Under the pieces are notes generated by a model. That model did not search any database. It had not been told where the DNA came from and was given only the letters and a program-made list of their open reading frames with translations. Made by a program: the position numbers and the translations under genes. From NCBI GenBank assembly GCA_024695465.1, contig JAILID010000034.1, forward strand, positions 1-49,395: a DNA stretch of 49,395 nt. Direction: 5' to 3'. Positions 31,231 through 41,200 of the stretch are shown piece by piece. How positions within the stretch are numbered: the stretch's first letter is position 1; each line of letters starts with the position of its first letter. This DNA is from Lachnospiraceae bacterium. Its GTDB lineage: Bacteria > Bacillota > Clostridia > Lachnospirales > Lachnospiraceae.

Positions 31231-33206
31231 ATCGCATCTCCGTTCCGAGGCTCCGCGATTCCGGCTGACTGCCGGGTCGCATGAAGCCTCTTAAGAAGCC
31301 TGGCTCTCCGCCGGGTCTCCCCGTAATCCGAAAGAAACGTTTCCGGGATATTGCCCCTCTCCCGGACCTGGGAGAGATAACGGAAAAACTGGTAGAGGAA
31401 GGCAAAAGGCCTTAAGGCCGGGTATTTTCTGACGGCCGGCCAGTTTTTGACCCCCGACCCCTGCAGGTTCTCGAAAAAGCCCCGGGGACTTAAGCTGGCG
31501 CTCATAATCCGGACGGCTCTGCTCCGTTCCGGATCCTTTTTGCCGAAATTTCCGGACATCAGGACCAGGGCGAACAGCTCTTCTGCGGTCTCCCGGTCCG
31601 CGGCCAGCGCGAAAGAATGCCTCTTTTCCGGCAGGCCCAGAAAGATCTGCCCCATACGGGTTACCGTCAGCGCGAGCGGCGTCATTCCCACCGCATCGGT
31701 CAGGGGCTTCATTTTCCGCTCCCAGAAGGAATCATCCACCTTCCGGTCAACGAATAGAAGCCAGTCCATGATCTGGCGCAGACCCAGCCCGCTTTCCAAG
31801 TGCTGCCCGATATGGAGAAGCAGGACCAGCCCGTTTAAGACTTCCGGGAGGACCGGGAAGGCGGAATCTTCCACAGACGCCTGCCGGGTCATCTTAAGGC
31901 CCCGGGCGAGCAGACGGTCGATCTTCCCCGCCTCCGCCTTTCCATTGACAAATGAAAAGCGCCGGTGCAATTCAACCTGGACGTCATTTCTCTCAAAGTT
32001 AATATGGCGGGAGGTATTCATCTCGGGAAAGGCGTCCCGAAAGCCGGCTTCCTTGAGCGCCGCCCCTGCTTTCTTAAAATCAGCCTCCCGGACAAGCACG
32101 TCGATGTCTCCGAGGAGCCTCAGCTCCGGTTCCGGATAATACATGGCGGCTGCGGTTCCCTTGAGGATGGCAAAGGGGATCCCGGCGTCTTCCAGGGTCC
32201 TGACCACCGCGTCCTGTTCATAGCGTTTCATGACGCCCCTGGCCGCCTGGGCCATCGCTTCATCCTCCCATTCGCTGCGGAGCGCCGCGTCAACAGGCAG
32301 TTTCGGCAGATCCCTTAAAACCAGGGCGGCTACGGTCTGGCTTTTCATTTCCTCATAAACCGCCCTCCAGTCCGCGTTCTCCGGCAGCCGCATCTCCCCG
32401 TCGAAGACCGCGTGGCCAAGAAGCATGGCTTCCGTCCAGGGAACGGGATCTCCGGAGTCTATTCTCGACCGGTTCCGGCTGAGTTTCAGACGGGTGCGGA
32501 CCTTGCGGTAGGAGGATTCTCCCAGAAGGTCGAAAAGCCGGTGATAAAATCTTCCTTTGATCCGGACCCAGGGCTTATGCCAGGAGGAGAACATATAGTG
32601 GATCGTGCAGGTCTTATCCGTCAGCGCCGGATACCAGTAGTCGGTATCGAAGGCGGAGAAGTACTCCGCCGGATACACCCGAATCCCGGAAGAAAGCGTG
32701 TAGATCCCGTCTCCGGCCAGAGAAAGCCCCCGGGCCGAAAGGATCCGGGTCAGGCGCTCATTGATGGTGGTTCGGTCTTCCCGTCCGTCCGGTCTCTTAA
32801 AACGCCTCTTCCCGTATTCCTCAAGCAGCTCCCCGAAAACAGGATGCCCGGGCTCCGCCGCCATGAAAGCCGTGGAGATGCAGCCGACCCGCTCCATCGA
32901 GAAGACCGCCCCGCCGGCTTTCAGATATTCATCAAAGCGCTTTAAGACCTTAATATCCGTATCGAAATAGACGCCCCCGTACTGATAAAGCTTCTCCACC
33001 CGGACGACGTCGCTCACGAAAGCGTAGCGCTTCGCCTCATAGGCCTCCCGGGCATAGGCGTTCCGTGAAAAATCCGCATTCTGTTCATTCCATTCCAGAA
33101 AGGTATAATCCGGCATAAGCTTCTTCCAGGACGAGATGAAATTCCTCACCTCCCGGGGCTTCCGGGGGCCGAACCAACAATAATGAATAATATGCGGTAT
33201 TTCCAT
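31227..33206 (-). CDS. Fusion of GT32-like sugar transferase and NTP_transf_5-like nucleotidyltransferase
   Basis: A 659-aa protein with two unrelated halves. Residues 1-240 look like a Gly_transf_sug (DXD) glycosyltransferase: IPHIIHYCWFG, YAFVSDVVRVEKLYQYGGVYFDTDIKVL. Residues about 255-640 match the uncharacterised nucleotidyltransferase type found in RiPP and polysaccharide loci: FAILKGTAAAMYYPEPELRLLGDIDVLV, the GDID pair being the metal site, then VELHRRFSF. Such nucleotidyltransferases often sit beside HPr-kinase-like and PqqD-like genes, as here 4 kb away. The stop overlaps the Ig-like gene (ATGA). The joined protein may act on one acceptor twice, but its substrate is not known. Confidence 0.8.
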   Translation of the reverse strand: MEIPHIIHYCWFGPRKPREVRNFISSWKKLMPDYTFLEWNEQNADFSRNAYAREAYEAKRYAFVSDVVRVEKLYQYGGVYFDTDIKVLKRFDEYLKAGGAVFSMERVGCISTAFMAAEPGHPVFGELLEEYGKRRFKRPDGREDRTTINERLTRILSARGLSLAGDGIYTLSSGIRVYPAEYFSAFDTDYWYPALTDKTCTIHYMFSSWHKPWVRIKGRFYHRLFDLLGESSYRKVRTRLKLSRNRSRIDSGDPVPWTEAMLLGHAVFDGEMRLPENADWRAVYEEMKSQTVAALVLRDLPKLPVDAALRSEWEDEAMAQAARGVMKRYEQDAVVRTLEDAGIPFAILKGTAAAMYYPEPELRLLGDIDVLVREADFKKAGAALKEAGFRDAFPEMNTSRHINFERNDVQVELHRRFSFVNGKAEAGKIDRLLARGLKMTRQASVEDSAFPVLPEVLNGLVLLLHIGQHLESGLGLRQIMDWLLFVDRKVDDSFWERKMKPLTDAVGMTPLALTVTRMGQIFLGLPEKRHSFALAADRETAEELFALVLMSGNFGKKDPERSRAVRIMSASLSPRGFFENLQGSGVKNWPAVRKYPALRPFAFLYQFFRYLSQVRERGNIPETFLSDYGETRRRARLLKRLHATRQSAGIAEPRNGDAI

Positions 33207-33208
33207 CG

Positions 33209-34720
33209 CTAACGCTTCCTCCGCTTTATAAGTCCGATCATGTATTCAAAATCCTCTGTCCTTCCCGTCAGGAGATAGTAAAATGCGGACACAAGGGCCG
33301 TCGAGATCAGCCCTCCTCCGATGAAGGAAACCAGCGGATGAAGCCCCCTAAGGCAGCCGGCCGCCGCCCCGGCCGCCAGAAGCAGGATAACCTGCCCGGC
33401 AAATGCGGTCAGAAAGCGCCCGTTAAAGACGGCCGGGGACTTTCCCCAGCGCAGACGGTAGAGATAATACGCTTTAAGGACCGCCTGCAGCAGATAAGTC
33501 AGGCAGGTTCCGATAAAGATACCGGCCATTCCGATCTTAAGGCCCAGACAGATGGAGACGATCAGGTTGACGGCCGAGCCCAGAATAGCGGCGTTCTTGT
33601 CATGGGCAAAAAGCCCCGACACCTCCATGGTCATCCAGAGCGGCCTTACCGCGGCTTCCAGGTAGACCGCCAGCGACATGGCGAAAAGGGCCTCCCGGGG
33701 CAGAAGGAATTCCGGCCCCAGCCAGAGCCTGATAAAAGGTTCCATGCAGGCGAAGATCCCGGCGGCAAAGACCGCTCCAAAAAAGTTGAAGATATAGGAA
33801 AGCCTCCGGAATACCTCCTCGCTGTGCCGGTCCGATTCCGTCGCCATCATGTTGCCGACGCTGTTCACCAGACCGCTCTGGAGCAGGTAGACAAAATTCC
33901 TGACCACGGAAAAGACCATGTTGTAATTGCTATAATACCCTACCATAGCGGTAGAAATCAACGTGGAAATGAGAATATTATCGGTAGATCCCGTAATTTT
34001 TCCGGAAAGGCTTTTGATAAAGATATTTTTTATATCGGAGAAAATCTTCTTTTTCTCCGTTTTCGAAAGCGGTTCCGTTTTCATGGACAGGCAGGGATAG
34101 TCCCGATCCGCGATCCGCGCGCAGATGATATTGGCCGTAAGGGAAATGAAGATCAGGCCGCCGACATAGAACAGGTAATTTCTGCTGAGCAAAACGAGAA
34201 GGATCTGAAGAAGGGTCCCGGCAATTTTCACGCCTCCAAAAACCCCGGACCAGATGTAATTCTTCTGGTCCACATTGAGCAGGGCCGTCTTGTAGGAGAA
34301 GAGATAGGAGGAGGAGAGCTGGATCAGGTAGAGAAGGTAGACGATCCGGATATAGGAAAGCGGAATATCCACTCTTCTCACCAGCAGGTGGACAAAAGGC
34401 AGGAGAAGGAGGCCGATCAGGAAGGTCAGCCCCGCGATCAGGTGATAAGCTTTCCGGTAGAGCTCCATGAGCTGGGCCGTCTTCCGCTCGTCTCCCCGGG
34501 CCAGCGGGGCGTAGAGGCTGTAGGCGATCGAGGATCCGATTCCAAGTTCCGCCAGGGAGAGAGCCCCGATCACCTCGTTAAACAGCCCTCCAAGGCCGAC
34601 CAGTTCTATTCCGACAGTCCGGATCAGGATTGTCCGGTTGATAAAAGCAAGCAGCACCGTAAGGATCTGCAATCCCATCCCAAAGCGGATATTCCGGATG
34701 CTCTTTTCCGTTCTGTTCAT
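33209..34720 (-). CDS. Wzx-type polysaccharide flippase (MATE/MVF-like)
   Basis: I start at ATG 34720 (MNRTEKSIRNIRFGMG), which has AAAGG seven bases upstream. A longer frame to 34951 adds 77 Pro/Gly/Arg-rich residues overlapping the polymerase gene and is rejected; an ATG at 34735 overlapping the upstream stop (ATGA) is a reasonable alternative. The 503-aa protein is hydrophobic throughout, about 12-14 helices, with GIGSSIAYSLYAPLARGDERK as in PST-family flippases. It should move undecaprenyl-linked repeat units across the membrane. It lies between polymerase and transferase genes, a usual Wzx/Wzy arrangement. Confidence 0.87.
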   Translation of the reverse strand: MNRTEKSIRNIRFGMGLQILTVLLAFINRTILIRTVGIELVGLGGLFNEVIGALSLAELGIGSSIAYSLYAPLARGDERKTAQLMELYRKAYHLIAGLTFLIGLLLLPFVHLLVRRVDIPLSYIRIVYLLYLIQLSSSYLFSYKTALLNVDQKNYIWSGVFGGVKIAGTLLQILLVLLSRNYLFYVGGLIFISLTANIICARIADRDYPCLSMKTEPLSKTEKKKIFSDIKNIFIKSLSGKITGSTDNILISTLISTAMVGYYSNYNMVFSVVRNFVYLLQSGLVNSVGNMMATESDRHSEEVFRRLSYIFNFFGAVFAAGIFACMEPFIRLWLGPEFLLPREALFAMSLAVYLEAAVRPLWMTMEVSGLFAHDKNAAILGSAVNLIVSICLGLKIGMAGIFIGTCLTYLLQAVLKAYYLYRLRWGKSPAVFNGRFLTAFAGQVILLLAAGAAAGCLRGLHPLVSFIGGGLISTALVSAFYYLLTGRTEDFEYMIGLIKRRKR

Positions 34721-34731
34721 GCCAGCGCCTT

Positions 34732-35946
34732 TCATTTTCCTGCCTGAAGACGGCTTTGCTCCCCGAAAGGGGCCAGCAGCAAAACCGAGATAATCAGCGT
34801 CGCGATGTAGCGGTAGGTGAAGAGATTCACCTGTCCCACTCCGCCCGCCAGCGCGGCCACGCAGAGCGGGTAGCCCAGGTGAACGCCAAACCAGCTTCGA
34901 TCCTTCAGGTGCCGGACAAAAATCCGGCCGAGAATCGCCATGACCATGCAAAAGCCCAGGATCCCGGTCGCGTAGAAAATATACAGATAATAGATGTCCA
35001 CCGGCCAGGTGGCAAAGCCGTAAGTCTGGTCCAGGAAACCGGAGCTTTCCATGTAGCCCATCCCGGTCCAGAAACGTCCCATCGCCAAAAAGATCGGCCA
35101 GTTGACCGTAAAGTTCTCCGAGCGGGTTCCCTGCCTGTCGATAAAGTCGAAATTGAGATAAACCAGGTAGGCCGCCAGGAGAAAAAACAGGATGATGAGC
35201 ACGTAGCGCCAGCGTCCCAGCTCCTGAAAGGTCCGGCTTCTCAAGAAAACCGTCAGGTAAAATACGACGATGGAGAGCAGCGAACCTCTCGAACCCGTAG
35301 AGACCATCATGGCAAAAGCCCAGGCCGTAAGGAAGACGAGGACTCCGAAGGTCAGGGTATCCAGAAGCTGCCTGTCCCGAAGTTCCGCGTAAAGGATGTA
35401 AAAGACCGTCATTCCCACAAAGGCAAAATAGCCCATATAGTTGAACTGGTCCGTTCCGAATTCATGCCGGACCCGGATATCCCGGAGAAAAATCTTGGGA
35501 TAGTCCGCAAGGCTTATAAAATCTCCCGGATGGGTCAGGCCCGCCCAGAGCAGGTAGATGGCCAGGGACAGTGCCGTGAGCTGCAAAAACAGCAGGATCG
35601 CGTGGTAGCGCTCGACGGCGTTCACCAGAAAGAAAAGCATCGTAAGATAGATCAGCATTTCCTTCAAATGACTCAGAGTCTCCCTCTGGATCGCCGGATT
35701 GGTGAAGCCGAGACAGAAAATGAGCGTATGGAGCGCCAGACCAATCACGACCTCCGCGGAAAGCCGGGAAACCAGGTAATCTCCCGAAAGGAGAAAATCC
35801 GCGATCAAAAGCGCAATAAACAGATATTTGATTTTCCTCAGCATCTCCGTTCCCGGAAAATTGTGGGAGCAGTCAAGGAGCAGGATCGTCATCGTGATGA
35901 AGTAGACAAAGAATACCGCGTTCCTTGAAAACCTTTTCTCTTCCAT
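34732..35946 (-). CDS. Wzy/O-antigen-ligase-like polysaccharide polymerase
   Basis: A 404-aa membrane protein with about ten to eleven helices and a large loop near the C-terminus, the plan of Wzy polymerases and O-antigen ligases. TGSRGSLLSIVVFY at about residue 215 is the usual 'TGSRGxL' motif of the family. In a Wzx/Wzy pathway it joins repeat units outside the membrane. It is followed directly by the flippase gene (overlap or 11-base gap depending on start) and preceded by a GT2 gene, 3 bases away. Confidence 0.85.
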   Translation of the reverse strand: MEEKRFSRNAVFFVYFITMTILLLDCSHNFPGTEMLRKIKYLFIALLIADFLLSGDYLVSRLSAEVVIGLALHTLIFCLGFTNPAIQRETLSHLKEMLIYLTMLFFLVNAVERYHAILLFLQLTALSLAIYLLWAGLTHPGDFISLADYPKIFLRDIRVRHEFGTDQFNYMGYFAFVGMTVFYILYAELRDRQLLDTLTFGVLVFLTAWAFAMMVSTGSRGSLLSIVVFYLTVFLRSRTFQELGRWRYVLIILFFLLAAYLVYLNFDFIDRQGTRSENFTVNWPIFLAMGRFWTGMGYMESSGFLDQTYGFATWPVDIYYLYIFYATGILGFCMVMAILGRIFVRHLKDRSWFGVHLGYPLCVAALAGGVGQVNLFTYRYIATLIISVLLLAPFGEQSRLQAGK

Positions 35947-35949
35947 GCT

Positions 35950-36906
35950 TCAGCCTCTGCCGGGTTCTCCCGGAAGCCCGTTGGGGAATACCGTCCAGCG
36001 GGCCTTCCGCATACCGTTTCGGATAAAATCTCCGACTGTTTCGGCCGGCTTCACCTTCATCATGTAGTGGAGAGCCTCTTTCTCCTTCTCCTCATCTCCG
36101 TTGGCCTTGCTGAGCCGGTAGAAGATTTTGGCAAATGAATAGCGGACCTCTCTTTGTTCTTCCTCTGTCAGCCGGTCGAAAAGCTCCCGGCAGCGGGCGT
36201 AGTAGGCTTTCTCCGCCCGATAATTTTTCAGGCTGAGACCCGAAATTCTGGGCATGCTGTAGAAGCAGTAGCGCGACAGGACTTCCGGCACATAGTCCAC
36301 CTCGAAGCCGGCCGCAAGAAGTTTTAAAATAAGCGTGGAGTCCTGCTTGGAGGAGACGTTGCTGAACATGCCAACCTTTAAAAGCGCGGATTTTTTCACC
36401 ATCCACTGGGAAGTCGCCGCCAGGCAGTTGTCTCTCATCGCCTCAAAAAGGCAGCAGCCCTTGTAGCGGGGCCTGGAATAGCACATAAAGACGTCCCTGC
36501 CGAAGGTCATCTCCGCGTCGCAGAAGACCAGCGCCAGCTTTTCATTGTTCGATTTGAGGAAAACCGGCAGCTGTCTTTCAACCCTTTCCGGCATGTACTC
36601 GTCATCGTCGTCCAGAAAGGCGATGTACTCATTGGAGGACGCGAGGATGCCCGCGTTGCGGGAGAGCGCGCCGCCAAGATTCTTTTCATTTTCCACGACT
36701 CGAAGCCTCGGATCCCCGGCAAACTCCGCAAGGATCTCCTGGGTTGCCGTCCGCCAGGCGCTTTCCGGCGGATTGTCGTCCACCACGACCAGCTCTATAT
36801 TCGGATAGGTCTGCGCCAGCGCGCTCGAAACAGCTTTTCGAAGCGTGTCGTTGCGGTGATAGGTCGGTATTACGATACTGACGCCCGGTTTTTGCTGTCT
36901 GATCAT
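35950..36906 (-). CDS. Glycosyltransferase family 2
   Basis: A 318-aa soluble GT-A enzyme: VSIVIPTYHRNDTLRKAV at the N-terminus, VVVDDNPPES, RNAGILASSNEYIAFLDDDDEYMPER (the DXD metal site) and a C-terminal helical region. GT2 enzymes add a sugar to a lipid-linked acceptor in the cytoplasm. Its start overlaps the GT4 stop by 4 bases. Linkage and donor cannot be deduced from the sequence. Confidence 0.93.
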   Translation of the reverse strand: MIRQQKPGVSIVIPTYHRNDTLRKAVSSALAQTYPNIELVVVDDNPPESAWRTATQEILAEFAGDPRLRVVENEKNLGGALSRNAGILASSNEYIAFLDDDDEYMPERVERQLPVFLKSNNEKLALVFCDAEMTFGRDVFMCYSRPRYKGCCLFEAMRDNCLAATSQWMVKKSALLKVGMFSNVSSKQDSTLILKLLAAGFEVDYVPEVLSRYCFYSMPRISGLSLKNYRAEKAYYARCRELFDRLTEEEQREVRYSFAKIFYRLSKANGDEEKEKEALHYMMKVKPAETVGDFIRNGMRKARWTVFPNGLPGEPGRG

Positions 36907-38144
36907 GTTTTCTTTCCCCCTTTCCGGTTTCTCAGCTGTTCCAGATAGAGTCCGCGAAGTTTCTCCGCATATTGCCGCGCGTCGTAGCGCATGGAGGCCC
37001 TTCGGGCTATGCCTTCCGTATCCCAGGGTCCTTCCTGCTCAATCCGGCGGAAGCCCTCCGCGATGGAGGCGGCGTCGCCTGCATGGCAGATCACCCCGTC
37101 TTTTCCGTCTTCCACCAATTCCGGAAGACCCCCGATATCCGTAACCAGAAGCGGCCGCCCGCAGGCCTGGGCTTCCATAACCGAATAGGGGCCGTTCTCG
37201 TACCATTCGCTGGTGAGGCAGACAGCTTTCGCGTTCCGGATCAGCTGCTGCAGCTTCTCCCCGCTGAAGAAGCCCAGTATCTTCACCTTCTCGCCAAGCC
37301 CCAGCTCGTCGATCAGCGCATAGATATCCTCTTCCAGGACGCCCCGGCCTGCGAGATAAAGGGGCGCCTCCGGGTTTGCCCTCTTATAGGCCCGGATCAT
37401 CGTCAGGATCCCTTTTTCTCTTGATAGTCTCCCGAAATACAGAAAATAGCTGTCATCCCCGCCTCTTCCGTCATAGACGGCGTCTACCGGGAGAAAATTC
37501 CGCATATAGAGAACCGGGCAGCGCATGACGCCGGCCTCTTCGATCTTTTTCTTATAAAAGGCGGAGGGCGTAATCACCAGATCCATCTTCAAATAGGTTT
37601 TCTTCAGCTTGTAGACAAAAGCCTCCATGCTGGCCAGAAGGCTCTTGGCTCTGGAATCCTTCATGCATCCTTCTAAGAAGCAGTGCCAGTAGTTGCCGTC
37701 CAGGCACTTCTCGCAGACATTCCCGTGATTGAGCATCTGGTAGTTGGGACAGATGCTTTTGAGCTCATGGGCGGTGTAGACGATCGGGATATGCCGCGCG
37801 GCGGCGGCGTCCACGATGGAGGCGGTCAGCTGGCTCTGAAAGATATTGAGGTGTATGATATCCGGCTTCTCGTCGTCCAGCAGCCGCGAAAATTTCTGTT
37901 TCGCTTCCGCCGAATACAGCACGTGAAGGGAGTTTCGTATCACGCCCACCGCGCCCATGGACTCGTTAAAGTCTAGATGGCGTATGAAATAACGGGACTG
38001 GGCGGAAGGAACATTTCGATCATCTTTCATGGAAAAGTAGATGACCTCATCCCCCATGGATGAGAGCATCTCTCCAAGTCCGAAAAGATACCTTTCAGAC
38101 CCTCCCACGACATGATGAAATTTATTGACCAGAAGAACCTTCAT
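36903..38144 (-). CDS. Glycosyltransferase family 4
   Basis: A 413-aa GT-B enzyme with HHVVGGSERYLFGLGEML at the N-terminus, an N-terminal Rossmann domain, and the C-terminal domain motifs YFGRLSREKGI, ILGFFSGEKLQQLI and ENGPYSVMEAQACGRPLLV (the E-x7-E acceptor motif). It carries a small cysteine cluster in the middle (CPNYQMLNHGNVCEKC...WHC) that may bind zinc. It is the first gene of the polysaccharide operon on this strand and starts 57 bases after a hairpin. It likely makes an early transfer in the repeat unit. Confidence 0.93.
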   Translation of the reverse strand: MKVLLVNKFHHVVGGSERYLFGLGEMLSSMGDEVIYFSMKDDRNVPSAQSRYFIRHLDFNESMGAVGVIRNSLHVLYSAEAKQKFSRLLDDEKPDIIHLNIFQSQLTASIVDAAAARHIPIVYTAHELKSICPNYQMLNHGNVCEKCLDGNYWHCFLEGCMKDSRAKSLLASMEAFVYKLKKTYLKMDLVITPSAFYKKKIEEAGVMRCPVLYMRNFLPVDAVYDGRGGDDSYFLYFGRLSREKGILTMIRAYKRANPEAPLYLAGRGVLEEDIYALIDELGLGEKVKILGFFSGEKLQQLIRNAKAVCLTSEWYENGPYSVMEAQACGRPLLVTDIGGLPELVEDGKDGVICHAGDAASIAEGFRRIEQEGPWDTEGIARRASMRYDARQYAEKLRGLYLEQLRNRKGGKKT

Positions 38145-38194
38145 AAAACTATCCTTTTTGAGATAATCCGGAATATGGCGGCCGTGCTGCTGTT

Positions 38195-38240
38195 CAAAGA
38201 GAACGGTTTGATACCGGCATGAGCCAGCATCAAACCGCTC
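38195..38240 (-). terminator. Hairpin after the pilin-adhesin gene
   Basis: On the minus strand GAGCGGTTTGAT (38229-38240) pairs with ATCAAACCGTTC (38201-38212) with one G-U pair, followed by TCTTTGAACA. It lies between the pilin-adhesin operon and the first glycosyltransferase gene. The T-run is weak and no clear promoter follows in the 57 bases before the next ATG, so some readthrough into the polysaccharide genes is likely. Confidence 0.6.
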
Positions 38241-38274
38241 CTTCTCACCATCCGTCCGCTATTCCGGTCCGACC

Positions 38275-41200
38275 TTACGTGTTCGGTGTATTGACAATCA
38301 TCGTTTCCGGAGAGGGCCAGTCTCCATAATGCTGCGAGACAAACGCGCTGCCCGCGTCATAGCCCAGGTTGGCAGCTGACTTATAGAGATACTTATTGTT
38401 ATAATTCGTCTTCAAAAAGCTGTCATAAGGTACTGCCGTAGCAGGACTCCCGTCCGTTGTTTTAATCTGGACAAAAGCATCGTAAGAATCCGTCGTGCTG
38501 TCGAACGCGCTGACTCCGGCATTGGCTGGCCCGGCAACCGGCGGAAGACTGCCATTGTCCGCCGTATAGTTGACAATGTCCATATAACTGTCTTCGCTGA
38601 AGGTTGTCCCCGTAGCGCTTCCCGCGAAGGCGCCTCTGTTCGTGCCTGTCACAAGGCCCGTCGCGTAGGAATTGCCGATGGTTCCGGCTCCGGCCTTCCC
38701 GATGAAGCCGCCGGCCGTTTCTCCCCTGGCCGAGCAGGTCGAATAGCTCTGCCTGACAGTTAGGTTCGTTCCGGAGGCGTCGCCGATCAGGCCGCCGGCT
38801 GCCGTGCTGCCGATGACATTGATCCGGGCGGCCCCGCTATCAGTTGTCAGTGTCAGGTAAGCCCCGTCTTTCGTATGGCCGCCGGAATAGGAGCCGGTAA
38901 TGGATGCTTCTGTGCCGCTGACCGTTCCGATAAGGCCGCCCGCGGCACTGCCCGTGGACTTCACATAGACCGCCGCGGCGCACCCGGTTACGCTTCCGCC
39001 GCTAAGCTCGCCCACGAGGCCGCCCGCGGAGCCGGAGGCTGTGATCTCTAGCGCAGCATCAACGGCGCTATTATTTGGATCAACTGTATTGTGAACCAGG
39101 ACATTGCTGATGTCAGTGCCCGTGGCCTTCCCGGCCAGGGCTCCGGCGGAGCCGCCGGTCGATTCGATGTCGCAGTCGAGAAGTTCGAGGTTGGAGATGC
39201 TGTGACTAAGATCTTTGTTCGATGAGTCTTTTGCCGGAAGCTCCCCAAAGACTCCGGCCGCGCCGGACGTTTGCACTTTAATCCCTTCAACCTTCTTCGA
39301 AGTGCCGTCATAAGTCAATGCGTAGGTCGGACTCACCGGGAAGAAGCTGCCGTCCGAAGATGCGTTTTCCCCGATGTTAGTTTTATCGTAAATCTGAACC
39401 TTAGTCGGTTTCGGACCGTTCTTCTTGATGTTGTCCATGAAAACTGTCCAGTAAAGATCCGACTTTTGTACCGCCTTCGTCACTGTAAGGCTTGATGCCT
39501 CTGCCCTTTTTTTTGTTTCCGTATTATAAGCCAGGCCGAGCGAGGAGATCCCGTCGTGGAGGTTTTCCAGATGGCGGATATTTGTAATGAAAGCACTCGC
39601 AATCACGTTTTCTGAAATGCTCATCTTGTCCGTACCCTTTCCGTCACCGCCAAAGAGGCTGTTTGTCTCCTTCAGGATGACCGGGGCCTCGTCGCCTTCT
39701 TCTCCCCAGGTGGCCTTTTCCGCAATAAACTCCGCCATGGCCGCCCTGTCCTTCTCCGCGCCGCCGACGGCCGCCACCTTGATGTTCTCGCCCGGCGTCA
39801 GCGTCGGGAAGAGATCCGCGAAGTGCATGCCGCTGGCCGTAATGTCGTCGAAGGTAAGGCTGACCGTTACGGTTTTATCCGTTCCGCCTGTGACAGCCGT
39901 CTGGACCGGCTGGATCATGCTGGCCACCCTGGTCTTGTAAGCATCATCTGCGACAGTCGCCCCTGCCGTCGCTGTCAATTCCATCTTTTTATCTTCTATG
40001 AGGTTCTCCGCCCGGACAAAGGACGCGGTGACCGAACCGCCGCTTTCTTCTTTCAGGCTGAGAAGCAGGTAGGCGTTCTGCCCGCTCGTCTCCCCCTTCA
40101 CCATGACGGAGAGGAAAGTCTCCCCGCCCAGATCCGTCAGGCCGCTCAAGGGGAAGCTGATATTGGCGCTGAGCCGCTCCGCGTTCTCGATCGCGAGCGT
40201 CGTCTTCAGGACATCCTCCGTCCCAAGCCAGTCGCCGTAATGGCGGCTGCTGATTTTAGTCCCCAAAGCCGCAACAGCAGGATCTCCTCCACCTGCTCGT
40301 AACTGGTCCACCGTCTTAAGAAGGTACTTTCCGAGGTACATAACCGTCAGGGGCGAATCATAGGGTACCGCTTCCGCCCGATTGTCTTCTTTCGGAATAA
40401 ATCCGTTTGTCGAATCCGCCTCCTCGTCCTTCGCCGTCTTAAAGGCTTTTATCTCATCCGGATCCGTCCCGGAAGAAAGTCCCTTCGTCCCGCTCGAAAC
40501 CCCTTCAAGGTAACGGACATTTTTAAAGGTCGTGCTGCCTTCCGTTCCGGCAATCATTCCCTTTGTCGTTCCCTTTACAAGGCCGGCCGCATAGCTGTCC
40601 TTGACGCTGCTGTCCGAAAGCGTTCCGGCAAAGCCCCCGGCCGTGCTTCCCGTCGCGGAGCAGGTGGAGTAGCAGTAGTTCGCCGTGAGAGTTGCCGCCG
40701 TTCCGACAAGGCCGCCGGCAACGCCGGCGCTGTCCGCCGCGATCACGTTGAAGCGAACATCATCCACATCTGTCGCGTCGACAAATTTGCCTTCCTTCGT
40801 ATGGCCGCCGGAATAGCTGTTTTCGATTGTGACGCTTTCTTCCGCCTTGCCGACCAGGCCGCCGGCCGCGCTGCCGCCCTTCACATAGACCGCCGCCGCG
40901 CTGCCGTTCACGGAGCCCCCGTTCATGCTTCCGATGAGGCCCCCCGCGATGCCGTCCGTACCGGACGCGGTGATTTCAAGTGCCTTATCATCCCCGTCTT
41001 TTCCGATGTTGCGGACCAGCACTCCTTCTGCCGTAAGGTTCTTTGCGCTTCCGGCCAGGGCGCCCGCCGACTTTCCCTCGCCGCTCGTTTCAATGTCGAA
41101 ATTGATCAGTTCCAGCGCCTTCACCGAAAGGTCGCCCGAAAGAGTCGTTGAAATCCTACCGAAAAGGCCGGCATCGGCATCGGCATCTGTGTTTACGCAG

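Noticed and set aside
33338-34747. 469-codon open frame on the plus strand
   Set aside because: Antisense to the flippase gene; very rich in Lys/Asp/Gln/Arg, as expected from reverse reading of membrane protein codons. Same argument for 34756-35928 opposite the polymerase.
34721-34951. 77-residue N-terminal extension of the flippase
   Set aside because: Lies inside the polymerase gene in another frame, Pro/Gly/Arg-rich, and a better start with ribosome site exists at 34720.
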